Shown here piece after piece: positions 9,844 to 17,823 of a stretch of DNA of 49,716 nucleotides. The stretch comes from Acidobacteriota bacterium (lineage in GTDB: Bacteria; Acidobacteriota; UBA6911), in contig JAAYAM010000159.1 of assembly GCA_012719355.1 (NCBI GenBank), forward strand, positions 1-49,716. Reading direction: 5' to 3'. The notes below the pieces were generated by a model. It was given only the letters and a program-made list of their open reading frames with translations, had not been told where the DNA came from and did no database searches. Every line of letters starts with the position of its first letter. Within the stretch, counting starts at the first letter, position 1. Made by a program: the position numbers and the translations under genes.

Positions 9844-11894
9844 ATGGATCTCAGTCCCGCATTGTGGTTATTGATTAGATATGAAGTGACAGTATCGATG
9901 AAACCCTGCACGCGGTCAACCGTAAGGGTCCTTTCGCGATCAAGAAATTTCAGCCGCAGGCTCAGACTCACTTTTCCGGGCGGTATCTTATCCCCTTCGT
10001 ACACGTCGACGAGCTCGAGTTCGAGCAGTTCAGATATGCCGAGCCCCCTGATTCCTTCGCAGATCTTCTTATACGGCAGTTCCCGGCTTACGACAATTGA
10101 TATGTCGCGTTCCACGGCAGGGTATTTCGGCAGGGACCGATACTGCACGGGAGGAAACGCGTGGTGCGAAATACGCTCGAAATCGATTTCCGCCACATAC
10201 ACAGGCTGCTTCAGCTTGTATTTCTCCTCGATAGCCGGCGCCAGCGAACCGCAGACCCCGACCGCCTCTTCTCCAATCGTGATCAAGGTTGCATCTGCCG
10301 GGTTCAGCCAGGCGACTCTGTCGGTCGGCTCGAAGCCGAATGAATCGATCCGGAGCCCCTGAAAAAGCGCCGAGAGCGTTCCCTTCAGATGAAAGTACGT
10401 ATAACTCTCCGCGGGACTGATCCAGTTTCGTTCGGCAACACTCCCGGTCCCAAGAACTCCGAGGGTGGTGTGCTCCACCGGAATTGCATCCGGCCCGGCA
10501 GCGTACACTTTGCCGATTTCGAAGAGCCACACCCTTCGTTGACCGTAGTTGAAGTTTCGTCTGGCGGACCTGAGCAGGCCGGGGGTCACGGTCGTGCGCA
10601 TAAAGCGCGTGTCTTCAGTCAGCGGATTGCTGACGGCGACCCGCTCACCCTCAAGAGGTGTAAACTCGGTGTGATCAGCATCCGACGCGAAGCTCAGGTT
10701 TACCGCCTCGCTATACCCCTGTCCGGCAAGGATGTCTCTGACCCTGTTTTCGATCACATAGACCGGCGAGTGCACGCCTGGAGTCTTGCTCGGAGGAAGG
10801 GTGACGGGAATGTTCTGATACCCGTAAAAGCGCGCCACTTCTTCGATCAGGTCAGCCTCCAGTTCCATGTCGGCGCGGTAGGTCGGGCAGGTGACCTGCC
10901 ATGCGTCTTCGCCCTTCTTCTCAAGCCTGAAATCGAGCCTCTGCAAAGTCGACTCAATGAACTCCGCCGCAACTTCGACTCCGAGAAGTGCCGACACATT
11001 CCTGCGGTGCAGGAGAATCCGGACCGGATCTTTTCTGCCGGGGTAGACGTCCTTGATACTCCCCGCAATGCGGCCGCCTGCGAGTTCTTCAATCAGGCGG
11101 CATGCACGGGCAGCCGCCCGAATCGTGTTGTCCCAGTCCGCGCCGCGCTCGAACCTGTAGCTGGCTTCAGTCGAAAGGCCGAGCTTCTTCGACGTCCGCC
11201 GTATGGACGCCGGCTGGAAATACGCCGACTCGATCAGCACCCGGCTGGTAGAAGTGGAGATTTCAGAATGCAGCCCACCCATGACACCCGCTATTGCAAC
11301 CGGCCCTTCGCCGTCGTTGATCATCAGCATTTCGCCGTCCAGGGTGCGGTCCACGCCGTCGAGCGTGCGCATCACGTCTCCCTGGAGTGCCCGTGCAACC
11401 ACGATCTTCCCTCTTCGCAGCACGTCGAAGTCAAACGCGTGCAGCGGATGCCCCATCTCGATCAGCACGTAATTCGTGATGTCGACGACATTGTTCAGCG
11501 GACGCATCCCGGCCGCCTCCAGTCGGCGCTGCATCCACTGGGGCGAAGGCCCGACCGTAATGCCGTCGATCACAACAGCCACGTACCGTGGACACAGATC
11601 CGGATCGTTTATCTCAACATCGTATGGAACTCTCTCCTGTGAGATCCAGAGTTGCTCCTGAACAGGGGGGAGGCGCAGCGGACGGCGGTAGAGCGCCGCC
11701 ACCTCGCGCGCGACTCCGATCTGGCTCAAGCAATCGGGACGGTTGGAGGTCACCTCGACTTCGAGGACTGCGTTCCCATGGATTTCGGTGAGACCCTCGA
11801 CCAGGAGTCCTGCCATGGAAAGATCTTCTTTCAGCTTTTCCGGGCTTTCGTTGATGTCGACATAATCCCTGAGCCACTCGATGCTGATTTTCAT
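9840..11894 (-). CDS. pheT: Phenylalanyl-tRNA synthetase beta subunit, short form without the tRNA-binding OB domain
   Basis: The beta subunit of the alpha2-beta2 enzyme carries editing and tRNA recognition domains. The ATG at 11894 (MKISIEWLRDYV) has AGGAG 9 bases upstream. The 684-residue product is about 110 residues shorter than the E. coli protein. The N-terminal stretch (MAGLLVEGLTEI) runs directly into EVEVTSNRPDCL, which in full-length PheT comes after the EMAP-II/OB-fold domain. That B2 domain is absent. The B3/B4 editing module is present (HPLHAFDFD, GPVAIAGVMGG, TEASYRFERG), as is the C-terminal ferredoxin-fold anticodon-binding domain (KYPAVERDISIVV). It lies 44 bases after pheS and overlaps the ZapB-like gene by 4 bases. 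I see no frameshift that would explain the missing domain. Confidence 0.95.
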   Translation of the reverse strand: MKISIEWLRDYVDINESPEKLKEDLSMAGLLVEGLTEIHGNAVLEVEVTSNRPDCLSQIGVAREVAALYRRPLRLPPVQEQLWISQERVPYDVEINDPDLCPRYVAVVIDGITVGPSPQWMQRRLEAAGMRPLNNVVDITNYVLIEMGHPLHAFDFDVLRRGKIVVARALQGDVMRTLDGVDRTLDGEMLMINDGEGPVAIAGVMGGLHSEISTSTSRVLIESAYFQPASIRRTSKKLGLSTEASYRFERGADWDNTIRAAARACRLIEELAGGRIAGSIKDVYPGRKDPVRILLHRRNVSALLGVEVAAEFIESTLQRLDFRLEKKGEDAWQVTCPTYRADMELEADLIEEVARFYGYQNIPVTLPPSKTPGVHSPVYVIENRVRDILAGQGYSEAVNLSFASDADHTEFTPLEGERVAVSNPLTEDTRFMRTTVTPGLLRSARRNFNYGQRRVWLFEIGKVYAAGPDAIPVEHTTLGVLGTGSVAERNWISPAESYTYFHLKGTLSALFQGLRIDSFGFEPTDRVAWLNPADATLITIGEEAVGVCGSLAPAIEEKYKLKQPVYVAEIDFERISHHAFPPVQYRSLPKYPAVERDISIVVSRELPYKKICEGIRGLGISELLELELVDVYEGDKIPPGKVSLSLRLKFLDRERTLTVDRVQGFIDTVTSYLINNHNAGLRSI

Positions 11895-11938
11895 TGGGAT
11901 ACACTCCTGCTGCCAAAAAAAATTGAGAACCCGACCGC

Positions 11939-12955
11939 CTAAAACTGGCGCAAGAATCTGAGATCGTTGTCGAAGAACAGCCTGATATCGTCGACGCCGT
12001 ATTTCAGGATCGCGACCCGGTCGATTCCCATGCCCCACGCGAAACCGGAGTAGCGCGAATCATCAATATTGGACATCCGAAGCACTTTCGGGTGAACCAT
12101 TCCCGCGCCGAGAATCTCGATCCAGCCGCTCTGCTTGCATTTAGCACACCCTCGGCCGGAGCAGAAAATGCAGCTGATATCGACTTCAGCACCCGGTTCC
12201 ACGAACGGGAAAAACCCCGGCCTCAGCCGCATCAGAGTACCGGGGCCGAATAAGCGCTTGAGGAACGCGTCCAGCATTCCCTTCAGGTCTCCCATCGTAA
12301 TTCCCTCTTCCACGACGATGACATCGACCTGGTAGAACATCGGCGAATGCGTTGCATCGAACGGGTCCCGCCGGTACACCTTGCCCGTGCTGATTGCCCG
12401 GATAGGCGGTTTCATCGCCTCCATCGAATGCACCTGGACCGCTGAACAGTGCGTGCGCAGCAGATTGGTCTGATCAAAGTAGAATGTGTCCTGCGCATCC
12501 CGCGCCGGATGATTCCGGGGCATGTTCAGGGCTTCGAAATTGTAATAATCCTTTTCGATTTCCGGCAGATCGAAAACCTGAAATCCCATGCTGACGAAGA
12601 TCTGTTCAATCTCCTTCTGCAACTGTTTTATGGGATGAACGGCTCCAAGTGAGATCGGAAAGCCGGGCCTGGTTACGTCCGTTTTCTGGAGCTTTGAAGC
12701 GAGATCAGCGTCCCTGACGGCCGCAAATTTCTCCTGAAGCCGCTCCTCAACGAAAGTGCGCAGCCGGTTCATAGCCTGGCCGAATGCGGGACGATCCTCT
12801 TTGGGTATGTCACGCAGCTTCTTCAACGCGGTGGTAATCACACCGCTGTCTCTGGCCAGGTATCTGTCTCTGACCGATTTCCAGGTCTCCATATCGCTGA
12901 TGGCGGCAAAATCCTGTTCGAACTCCTGCCGCAGCGTGTCTATCGACTCATTCAT
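11939..12955 (-). CDS. pheS: Phenylalanyl-tRNA synthetase alpha subunit
   Basis: Catalytic class II subunit that activates phenylalanine and charges tRNA-Phe. The 338-residue product has an N-terminal coiled-coil arm (residues 1-90). The class II core follows, with motif 1 near HPIKQLQKEIEQIF, motif 2 in TGKVYRRDPFDATHSPMFYQ, and the Cys-rich GRGCAKCKQSGWIEILGAGM. Motif 3 is GFAWGMGIDRVAIL. I chose ATG 12955, which has GAGGTGG 5 bases before it, over an upstream alternative at 13027. It is followed by pheT as in most bacteria. Confidence 0.97.
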   Translation of the reverse strand: MNESIDTLRQEFEQDFAAISDMETWKSVRDRYLARDSGVITTALKKLRDIPKEDRPAFGQAMNRLRTFVEERLQEKFAAVRDADLASKLQKTDVTRPGFPISLGAVHPIKQLQKEIEQIFVSMGFQVFDLPEIEKDYYNFEALNMPRNHPARDAQDTFYFDQTNLLRTHCSAVQVHSMEAMKPPIRAISTGKVYRRDPFDATHSPMFYQVDVIVVEEGITMGDLKGMLDAFLKRLFGPGTLMRLRPGFFPFVEPGAEVDISCIFCSGRGCAKCKQSGWIEILGAGMVHPKVLRMSNIDDSRYSGFAWGMGIDRVAILKYGVDDIRLFFDNDLRFLRQF

Positions 12956-13066
12956 CCTCACCACCTCATATCCGGAAACCGGGGTTCGGGGAACCCCAAA
13001 AACAGCAACGCCCGGCGTGGCGGGCACCCGGGCGCTCTCCTCTTCAGATCCAGAATACGGAAATTC

Positions 13067-13429
13067 TCAGGCAACCGCCAGCGCCGCTTTGGCGCTTTCG
13101 GCGAGCCGGCTGAAGGTCTCGGGGTCCTTGATTGCGATCTCGGCCAGGACTCTGCGGTCCAGCGAGATGTTCGCTTTCCTGAGGCCGTTGATAAATCGGC
13201 TGTAGGAAATATTATTGCTGCGGGCGGCGGCTCCGAGCCGGATGATAAAGAGGCTGCGGAATTCGCGTTTCTTGGTACGCCTGTCACGGTAGGAAAACTG
13301 GAGCGCACGGTCGACGGATTCCTTTGCGGAGCGGTGCAGCTTGCTCTTGGTCAGGCGGTACCCCTTTGCCAGTCCAAGGATCTTCTTACGGCGCTGGACT
13401 CGTTTGTTCCCTCTTTTTACTCTTGGCAT
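13067..13429 (-). CDS. rplT: 50S ribosomal protein L20
   Basis: L20 binds 23S rRNA early in large-subunit assembly and in many bacteria represses its own operon by binding the infC-rpmI-rplT messenger. The 120-residue product has the standard length and start ([16 protein letters not shown]), a long basic N-terminal helix, and the conserved [20 protein letters not shown] globular part. GGAG precedes the ATG by 7 bases. It lies 28 bases after rpmI. Confidence 0.98.
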   Translation of the reverse strand: MPRVKRGNKRVQRRKKILGLAKGYRLTKSKLHRSAKESVDRALQFSYRDRRTKKREFRSLFIIRLGAAARSNNISYSRFINGLRKANISLDRRVLAEIAIKDPETFSRLAESAKAALAVA

Positions 13430-13457
13430 TTCTTTACTCCAAAGTGCATTCGGAAAT

Positions 13458-13649
13458 TCAGATGTTCAGCATTTTCTTCACGCGTTTACTGTCGGGTTTG
13501 CTGACCAGCGCGGTGTCCACCAGCTTCCGCACGCGCTTGCGGGGCTTTTTGGTCAGGATGTGACGGGCATGGCTGTGCCGGCGCATGATTTTTCCCGTTC
13601 CGGTTACCTTGAATCGCTTTGCCGCACTCTTGGATGTCTTCAGCTTCAC
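13458..13649 (-). CDS. rpmI: 50S ribosomal protein L35
   Basis: A 63-residue basic ribosomal protein. The hallmark [18 protein letters not shown] and the following [18 protein letters not shown] match L35. The start is GTG at 13649 with GGGAG 7 bases upstream. It sits between infC and rplT, the near-universal order. Confidence 0.97.
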   Translation of the reverse strand: MKLKTSKSAAKRFKVTGTGKIMRRHSHARHILTKKPRKRVRKLVDTALVSKPDSKRVKKMLNI

Positions 13650-13705
13650 TGTGTTTCTCCCACCTAGTTTTTAATCCAATCACAGATTCCCGCTTGTTCA
13701 GCAGG

Positions 13706-14230
13706 CTATTTCTTCTTGGGGTTGAATATCGTCACCAGCGCATACCCCTCCATTTTGGGAGGGCGTTCGACATCAGCGAACTCCGCAAGCTCTTCAACCA
13801 ACCGGGCCATCAGTTTGCGCCCCAGCTCCTGGTGCGACATTTCCCGCCCCCGGAAGATCACAGCAGCCTTGGCCTTATTCCCTTCCGACAGGAAGCGCAC
13901 GATGTGATTCTTCTTGAACTGGAAGTCGTGCTCTTCCGTTTTCGGCCGGAACTTGACTTCTTTCAGCGTTATCTGCTTCTGGTGCTTCTTTGCCTCATGG
14001 GACCGCTTGCTCTTCTGGTACTGAAACTTCCCGTAGTTCATGATCCGGCAGACCGGAGGATTCGCTCCGGGAGCGACCTCCACGAGATCAAGCTCGCGCG
14101 ACCGGGCAATCTCAAGGGCCTCTTCGGGCGTCATGATGCCCAACTGCCCTGCCTCTTCATCGACCACGCGAATCTCTTTCGCCCTGATCATTTCGTTGAC
14201 TCGAACCCGTACCGGCTTGGATGGTGCGAT
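13706..14230 (-). CDS. infC: Translation initiation factor IF-3, with an AUC start codon
   Basis: IF-3 binds the 30S subunit, prevents premature joining of subunits and checks the start codon. Translation from the first ATG (14191) would cut the protein at MIRAKEIRVVDEE. IF-3 proteins begin a little earlier with RVNE(x)IR. Reading upstream in frame gives IAPSKPVRVRVNE, restoring the family start. The first codon is then ATC at 14228-14230, placed 6 bases after a perfect AGGAGG. The product is 174 residues, close to the E. coli 180. Domains: N-domain to about residue 80, lysine-rich linker (YQKSKRSHEAKKHQKQ), C-domain ending FNPKKK. IF-3 rejects non-canonical starts, so an AUC start allows negative autoregulation as with AUU in E. 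coli. It lies about 46 bases after thrS. Confidence 0.95.
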   Translation of the reverse strand: MAPSKPVRVRVNEMIRAKEIRVVDEEAGQLGIMTPEEALEIARSRELDLVEVAPGANPPVCRIMNYGKFQYQKSKRSHEAKKHQKQITLKEVKFRPKTEEHDFQFKKNHIVRFLSEGNKAKAAVIFRGREMSHQELGRKLMARLVEELAEFADVERPPKMEGYALVTIFNPKKK

Positions 14231-14236
14231 TGGTAA

Positions 14237-14242
14237 CCTCCT
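14237..14242 (-). promoter_or_regulatory. Shine-Dalgarno that fixes the infC AUC start
   Basis: On the minus strand these bases read AGGAGG, an exact Shine-Dalgarno, 6 bases before the ATC at 14228-14230. The ATG at 14189-14191 has no such sequence in front of it. This site is the main evidence for initiation at AUC. Confidence 0.75.
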
Positions 14243-14276
14243 GTTGTCTGTGAGGAAAAAGCCGGGACCCGGCCCC

Positions 14277-16073
14277 CTATGGCCGGACCGACCTGGTCTT
14301 TACCGTCTCCTCGATTATTCTCAAGAATTCCTCCAGGGGCCGGCTTCCTTCATCCCCCTGAAAGCGGTTCCGCACCGACACCGTACCAGACTCCACTTCC
14401 TTGTCCCCGACAACCAGCATGTAGGGGATCTTCTGTGTCTGTGCCGAGCGGATCTTGTAGCCCATTTTCTCATTCCTGTCGTCAATTTCCACCCTCAGAT
14501 CAGCCTCGGTCAGTCGAGACGCAACTTTGCGGGCGTACTCATGATGACGCTCAGCGATCGGGATCACGACCACCTGAACGGGGGCCAGCCAGACTGGAAA
14601 GGCGCCCGCATAGTGCTCGATCAGGACGCCCAGAAAGCGTTCCACAGATCCGAGAAGCGCGCGGTGCAGCATTACGGGCTGGTGCACCTGTCCATCAGAT
14701 CCCGTATAGCCAAGATTGAACCGTTTCGGCAGTGTAAAATCAAACTGCACGGTGGAAAGCTGCCAGGGGCGTCCGATAGCATCGATCAGCTTCACATCGA
14801 TTTTCGGACCATAGAACACCGCTTCCCCTTCCATCCTGGTCCACTCTATGCCCCGTGCGCGAAGCGACGCCGTCAGCGCCTCTTCCGCCATATGCCAGTC
14901 TTCTTCAGTACCGGCATAGTCTTCCTTCTTCGACTCGTCCCTCACCGAGAGCTCAACCTTGTACTGGTCAAATCCGAAGCTCTTCATTACGAAAAGCACC
15001 AGGTCAATCAGCGCCGAGATCTCGTCACCCACCTGCTCGCGCGTGGAAAAGATATGGGCATCATCCTGAGTGAAACCGCGCACCCTGAGGAGGCCGTGCA
15101 GCACGCCGCTCTTCTCGTAACGGTATACCGTTCCGAATTCGGCGAAGCGCAGCGGCAGATCACGGTAGCTGCGCATCTGCGACTTGTATATCTGGATGTG
15201 TCCCGGGCAATTCATCGGTTTGAGAACAAATTCATCCTCATCGATGTTGAAGACGTACATGTTCTGGCGATAGTAGTCGTAATGCCCGGAGGTCTTCCAC
15301 AAGGCATCCCGCGCCACGTGCGGGGTCGTCACAAATTCATAGCCCCTGCGATACAGTTCTTTCCGCAGAAATTCCTCGACAAGCAGCCGCACACGGGTCC
15401 CTTTCGGATGCCAGAACGCGAGCCCGGGTCCGGCCTCTTCCGAAATGCTGAACAGATCGAGATCGCGCCCGAGCTTCCGGTGATCCCGCTTCTTGGCTTC
15501 TTCCAGCTGCGTCAGATACGCTTTCAGTTCTTCAGAAGTCAGGAAAGCCGTCCCGTAGATGCGCTGCAGCTGCTGGTTGTGCTCGTCCCCTTTCCAGTAG
15601 GAGCCGGCCATATTGAGAACGCGGAAGCTCTCCGGATCAATCTGGGAAGTCGACACCAGGTGCGGTCCCGTGCAGAAATCGACGAAATCGCCCAGCCGGT
15701 AGCATGAGAGCCTTTCACCCGCCTTCTCCTGAATGAGCTCGACCTTCAGGTGCTCACCCTGTCCGGTGAAATACTCTATCGCCTCTTCCTTCGCTATTAT
15801 GGAAGGTTCGTACTTGAGGTCCATGGATGCCAGTTCCCGCATCCGTTTCTCTATCTTCTGCAGGTCCTCTGCGACAAACCCTTGGGGACGTGCAAAGTCG
15901 TAGTAGAAGCCGTCGCTTATAGCCGGCCCGATCCCCAGGTGAGTGTCCGGGAAAAGGCTGGTGACAGCCGCTGCCATCAGGTGCGAGGTGCTGTGACGGT
16001 AGATTTCCAGCGCGGCGTTCGCATCAGCCACTTCGCCTACCGTTCCGTCTGCATATACAATTTTTACTGACAT
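14277..16073 (-). CDS. thrS: Threonyl-tRNA synthetase, form without the TGS domain
   Basis: Class II synthetase that charges tRNA-Thr and edits mischarged Ser-tRNA. The 598-residue product is about 45 residues short at the N terminus: after a short strand MSVKIVYADGTVGEV it runs almost at once into the editing domain (YRHSTSHLMAAAV), so the TGS domain is missing. A stop codon (TAG) two codons upstream of ATG 16073 rules out a longer start. The editing site is intact: HxxxH of HSTSHLM and the later Cys/His of FCTGPHL. Class II motifs include the zinc ligands in MNCPGHIQIY and VYRYEKSGVLHGLLRVRGFT, and the anticodon-binding domain is at the C terminus. It follows tRNA-Val on the same strand and is followed by infC. 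No T-box leader is seen. Confidence 0.96.
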   Translation of the reverse strand: MSVKIVYADGTVGEVADANAALEIYRHSTSHLMAAAVTSLFPDTHLGIGPAISDGFYYDFARPQGFVAEDLQKIEKRMRELASMDLKYEPSIIAKEEAIEYFTGQGEHLKVELIQEKAGERLSCYRLGDFVDFCTGPHLVSTSQIDPESFRVLNMAGSYWKGDEHNQQLQRIYGTAFLTSEELKAYLTQLEEAKKRDHRKLGRDLDLFSISEEAGPGLAFWHPKGTRVRLLVEEFLRKELYRRGYEFVTTPHVARDALWKTSGHYDYYRQNMYVFNIDEDEFVLKPMNCPGHIQIYKSQMRSYRDLPLRFAEFGTVYRYEKSGVLHGLLRVRGFTQDDAHIFSTREQVGDEISALIDLVLFVMKSFGFDQYKVELSVRDESKKEDYAGTEEDWHMAEEALTASLRARGIEWTRMEGEAVFYGPKIDVKLIDAIGRPWQLSTVQFDFTLPKRFNLGYTGSDGQVHQPVMLHRALLGSVERFLGVLIEHYAGAFPVWLAPVQVVVIPIAERHHEYARKVASRLTEADLRVEIDDRNEKMGYKIRSAQTQKIPYMLVVGDKEVESGTVSVRNRFQGDEGSRPLEEFLRIIEETVKTRSVRP

Positions 16074-16224
16074 GTTCTATATAGCAACTCTTGCCTCTGG
16101 GCGCCGCCAGGACAAGAAAAGGCACACCTTCCTGGTCATTAATCTGTAAATTGGGCAGGATTGAAAGCTCTAGTCCAACGTGTAGTGTTCATCATCAGAC
16201 TCAATCTCACCGGAGGCTTCTAAA

Positions 16225-16299
16225 TGGTAGGCGCGAGCGGATTTGAACCGCTGACCCCTTCCGCGTCAAGGAAGTGCTCTCCCCCTGAGCTACGCGCCT
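16225..16299 (-). tRNA. tRNA-Val (anticodon GAC)
   Basis: A complete 75-nt cloverleaf read on the minus strand. The acceptor stem AGGCGCG pairs with CGCGCCT, followed by discriminator A and an encoded CCA (16225-16227). The D arm is GCTC/GAGC, the anticodon stem CTTCC/GGAAG with loop TTGACGC, and the T arm AGCGG/CCGCT with loop TTCAAAT. The anticodon GAC (plus-strand 16265-16267) reads GUC, valine. It lies upstream of thrS on the same strand, with a good promoter before it, so it is probably the first gene of the translation operon. Confidence 0.97.
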
Positions 16300-16314
16300 A
16301 AAAAATAAGGACTT

Positions 16315-16344
16315 AAAGTAACAGAAAGGCCAAAATACTGTCAA
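16315..16344 (-). promoter_or_regulatory. Promoter of tRNA-Val and the downstream translation operon
   Basis: On the minus strand a perfect TTGACA (16344-16339) is followed after 18 bases by TACTTT (16320-16315), in an AT-rich stretch. Transcription would begin about 7-10 bases before the tRNA 5' end at 16299. No other strong promoter was seen before thrS, so the same start may feed thrS, infC, rpmI, rplT, pheS and pheT. Confidence 0.7.
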
Positions 16345-16356
16345 TAACAATCCGTT

Positions 16357-17652
16357 CTACGCCACCTTTTTCGCCGGCGCACTTACGCCTGCCAGTATTT
16401 CGAGCGCTTTGTCCAGCTGGATCTTTTCAATCTTTTCCTGGATCTCGCGGTACCTGACAGGATCATTCCTGTCGTCTTTTGCTCCCTCGGGGCCAACAGT
16501 ATCGCGGTCGCCGTAATACGACTCGACCGCCAGTACCTGTCGCTGGTCATCATTCGGAGCTTCGACATCGGGGCTGATACCGGTCTTGGTTGCCGATTCG
16601 TCATCCTGGATGACCTTGCCGCCCGGCGTGTAGTATTTTGCAATGGAAAGGATCAGCAGCGCCCCGCTTTTCATCGGGATCGTCTTCTGAGCCGAACCGA
16701 CTCCAAAAGACTTCTCACCCACGACGGTCGCCCGTTTGCTGTCTTTCAGGGCGCCGGCCGCAATTTCGGCCGCGGCCGCCGTGGAACTGTCGATCAAAAC
16801 GACCAGAGGCATATCCGTCACGTGCTTTGACGGCACCGCATCCACTACCTCAACCTTCTCTCCCTGCCTGTTCTGGCTATAATAAATGGTTCCAGACTTG
16901 AGGAAGAGATTAGCCAGATCGGCCCCCTCCGAGGGGTTTCCGTCAGCGCAATCCCGCAGATCGAGGATAAGCTTTGCTGCACCCTTGGAAATCAGGTTCT
17001 TGAGTTTGATTCTCGCCTGCTCGGCCGAGCTGTCCGCAAGAGAAGAGATGTCGAGGAGACCGACCTGACCTTCGAGCATCCTGGAGACCACAGGCGTCGA
17101 GGTCGGGTTCTTGAAGATCATTTCGAAATCCAGCGGCTTGGGGCTGGAACTCCGGAACACCGTGAGTTTCACCTTTGTTCCGGGAACACCGTGCAGAAGG
17201 CTGTCCACCTCCATGATGCTTTTGTTTTCCACGCCCTTGTCGTTGATCGCCACAAGGTAGTCGCCCGGTCTTATTCCCGCCTCGGCTGCAGCGCCATCCT
17301 TGTCGGTCGAGACTACATAGACGACATTCGACCGCTTCGAAAGAACCACTCCCGCTCCGGCTTTGCCGTTCTCCTTGCGCTTCTGCAGCTCTTCATACTG
17401 CTGCCGCGTCAGGAAAGTGCTGTACGGATCGAGGGCATCGATCAGTCCGCGCATTGCTCCATCCTGAACGGCATTCATGTTTGGGACTTCGACATAGTCG
17501 TCGTTGATGCGGTCGAGCACCTCCATAAACACCCGGAGTTCCCTGTATGCATCGTCCTGCGCCACGACCTTGCCATAGAACGCAGCCGTCAGGCCGTACA
17601 CCGCTATCAGAAACGATCCGAGAAAGACCAGTACTTTTCCCTTGTGAGACAT
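16357..17652 (-). CDS. CtpA-like S41/PDZ protein, predicted catalytically inactive
   Basis: A 431-residue homologue of carboxy-terminal processing proteases. An N-terminal membrane helix (about residues 7-28) precedes the S41 helical part, the PDZ domain (near residues 95-180: AGIRPGDYLVAIND) and the core. In active enzymes the core reads SASASEI with the nucleophile three residues before Glu, and a catalytic Lys 25 residues later in TSFGKG. Here these read STAAAAEI and KSFGVG. The nucleophile position is Ala293, the Lys position is Val318, and the spacing of 25 is kept. Asp304 is retained. I checked both codon runs against the DNA (GCC and GTC). It is therefore likely a pseudoprotease anchored to the periplasmic face, perhaps a peptide-binding adaptor. 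It has its own TATAAT promoter and diverges from ruvX. GGGAGG precedes the ATG. Confidence 0.88.
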   Translation of the reverse strand: MSHKGKVLVFLGSFLIAVYGLTAAFYGKVVAQDDAYRELRVFMEVLDRINDDYVEVPNMNAVQDGAMRGLIDALDPYSTFLTRQQYEELQKRKENGKAGAGVVLSKRSNVVYVVSTDKDGAAAEAGIRPGDYLVAINDKGVENKSIMEVDSLLHGVPGTKVKLTVFRSSSPKPLDFEMIFKNPTSTPVVSRMLEGQVGLLDISSLADSSAEQARIKLKNLISKGAAKLILDLRDCADGNPSEGADLANLFLKSGTIYYSQNRQGEKVEVVDAVPSKHVTDMPLVVLIDSSTAAAAEIAAGALKDSKRATVVGEKSFGVGSAQKTIPMKSGALLILSIAKYYTPGGKVIQDDESATKTGISPDVEAPNDDQRQVLAVESYYGDRDTVGPEGAKDDRNDPVRYREIQEKIEKIQLDKALEILAGVSAPAKKVA

Positions 17653-17689
17653 CAGACCTCCCAGCCGGTCGGGGTAAAAACCATTAGAT

Positions 17690-17716
17690 ATTATAGCAAT
17701 CGCGTCCCCCTTTCAA
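17690..17716 (-). promoter_or_regulatory. Candidate promoter of the CtpA-like gene
   Basis: On the minus strand a perfect TATAAT (17695-17690) has TTGAAA (17716-17711) 15 bases upstream, or TTTGAA with a 16-base spacer. Transcription would begin about 30 bases before the start codon at 17652. Confidence 0.55.
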
Positions 17717-17788
17717 ATGGGAAAGTCCCGGCCGGGTTGTGATCAATGACGCATACATCCGCGACGACCGAATGTAGAATTCCTGTTG

Positions 17789-17817
17789 TTGACGCGTTTT
17801 AAGCGGCGTGTTCCAAT
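17789..17817 (+). promoter_or_regulatory. Candidate promoter of ruvX-mltG, giving a leaderless message
   Basis: TTGACG (17789-17794), a 17-base spacer and TCCAAT (17812-17817, four of six matches). The ruvX ATG is at 17824, only 6 bases after the -10 element, and no Shine-Dalgarno precedes it. The transcript would begin at or next to the start codon. Confidence 0.45.
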
Positions 17818-17823
17818 GACGTT

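Noticed and set aside
10389-11642. Plus-strand open frame of about 417 codons opposite pheT
   Set aside because: Shadow of pheT; the translation is rich in Arg, His and Pro and matches no family.
14040-15707. Long open reading frame of about 555 codons on the plus strand opposite infC and thrS
   Set aside because: It is antisense to two certain genes, has no recognisable product, and arises from the codon pattern of the high-GC coding strand.
16074-16224. T-box or threonine attenuator before thrS
   Set aside because: No T-box sequence or specifier stem is visible in the 150-base gap; tRNA-Val lies just upstream instead.
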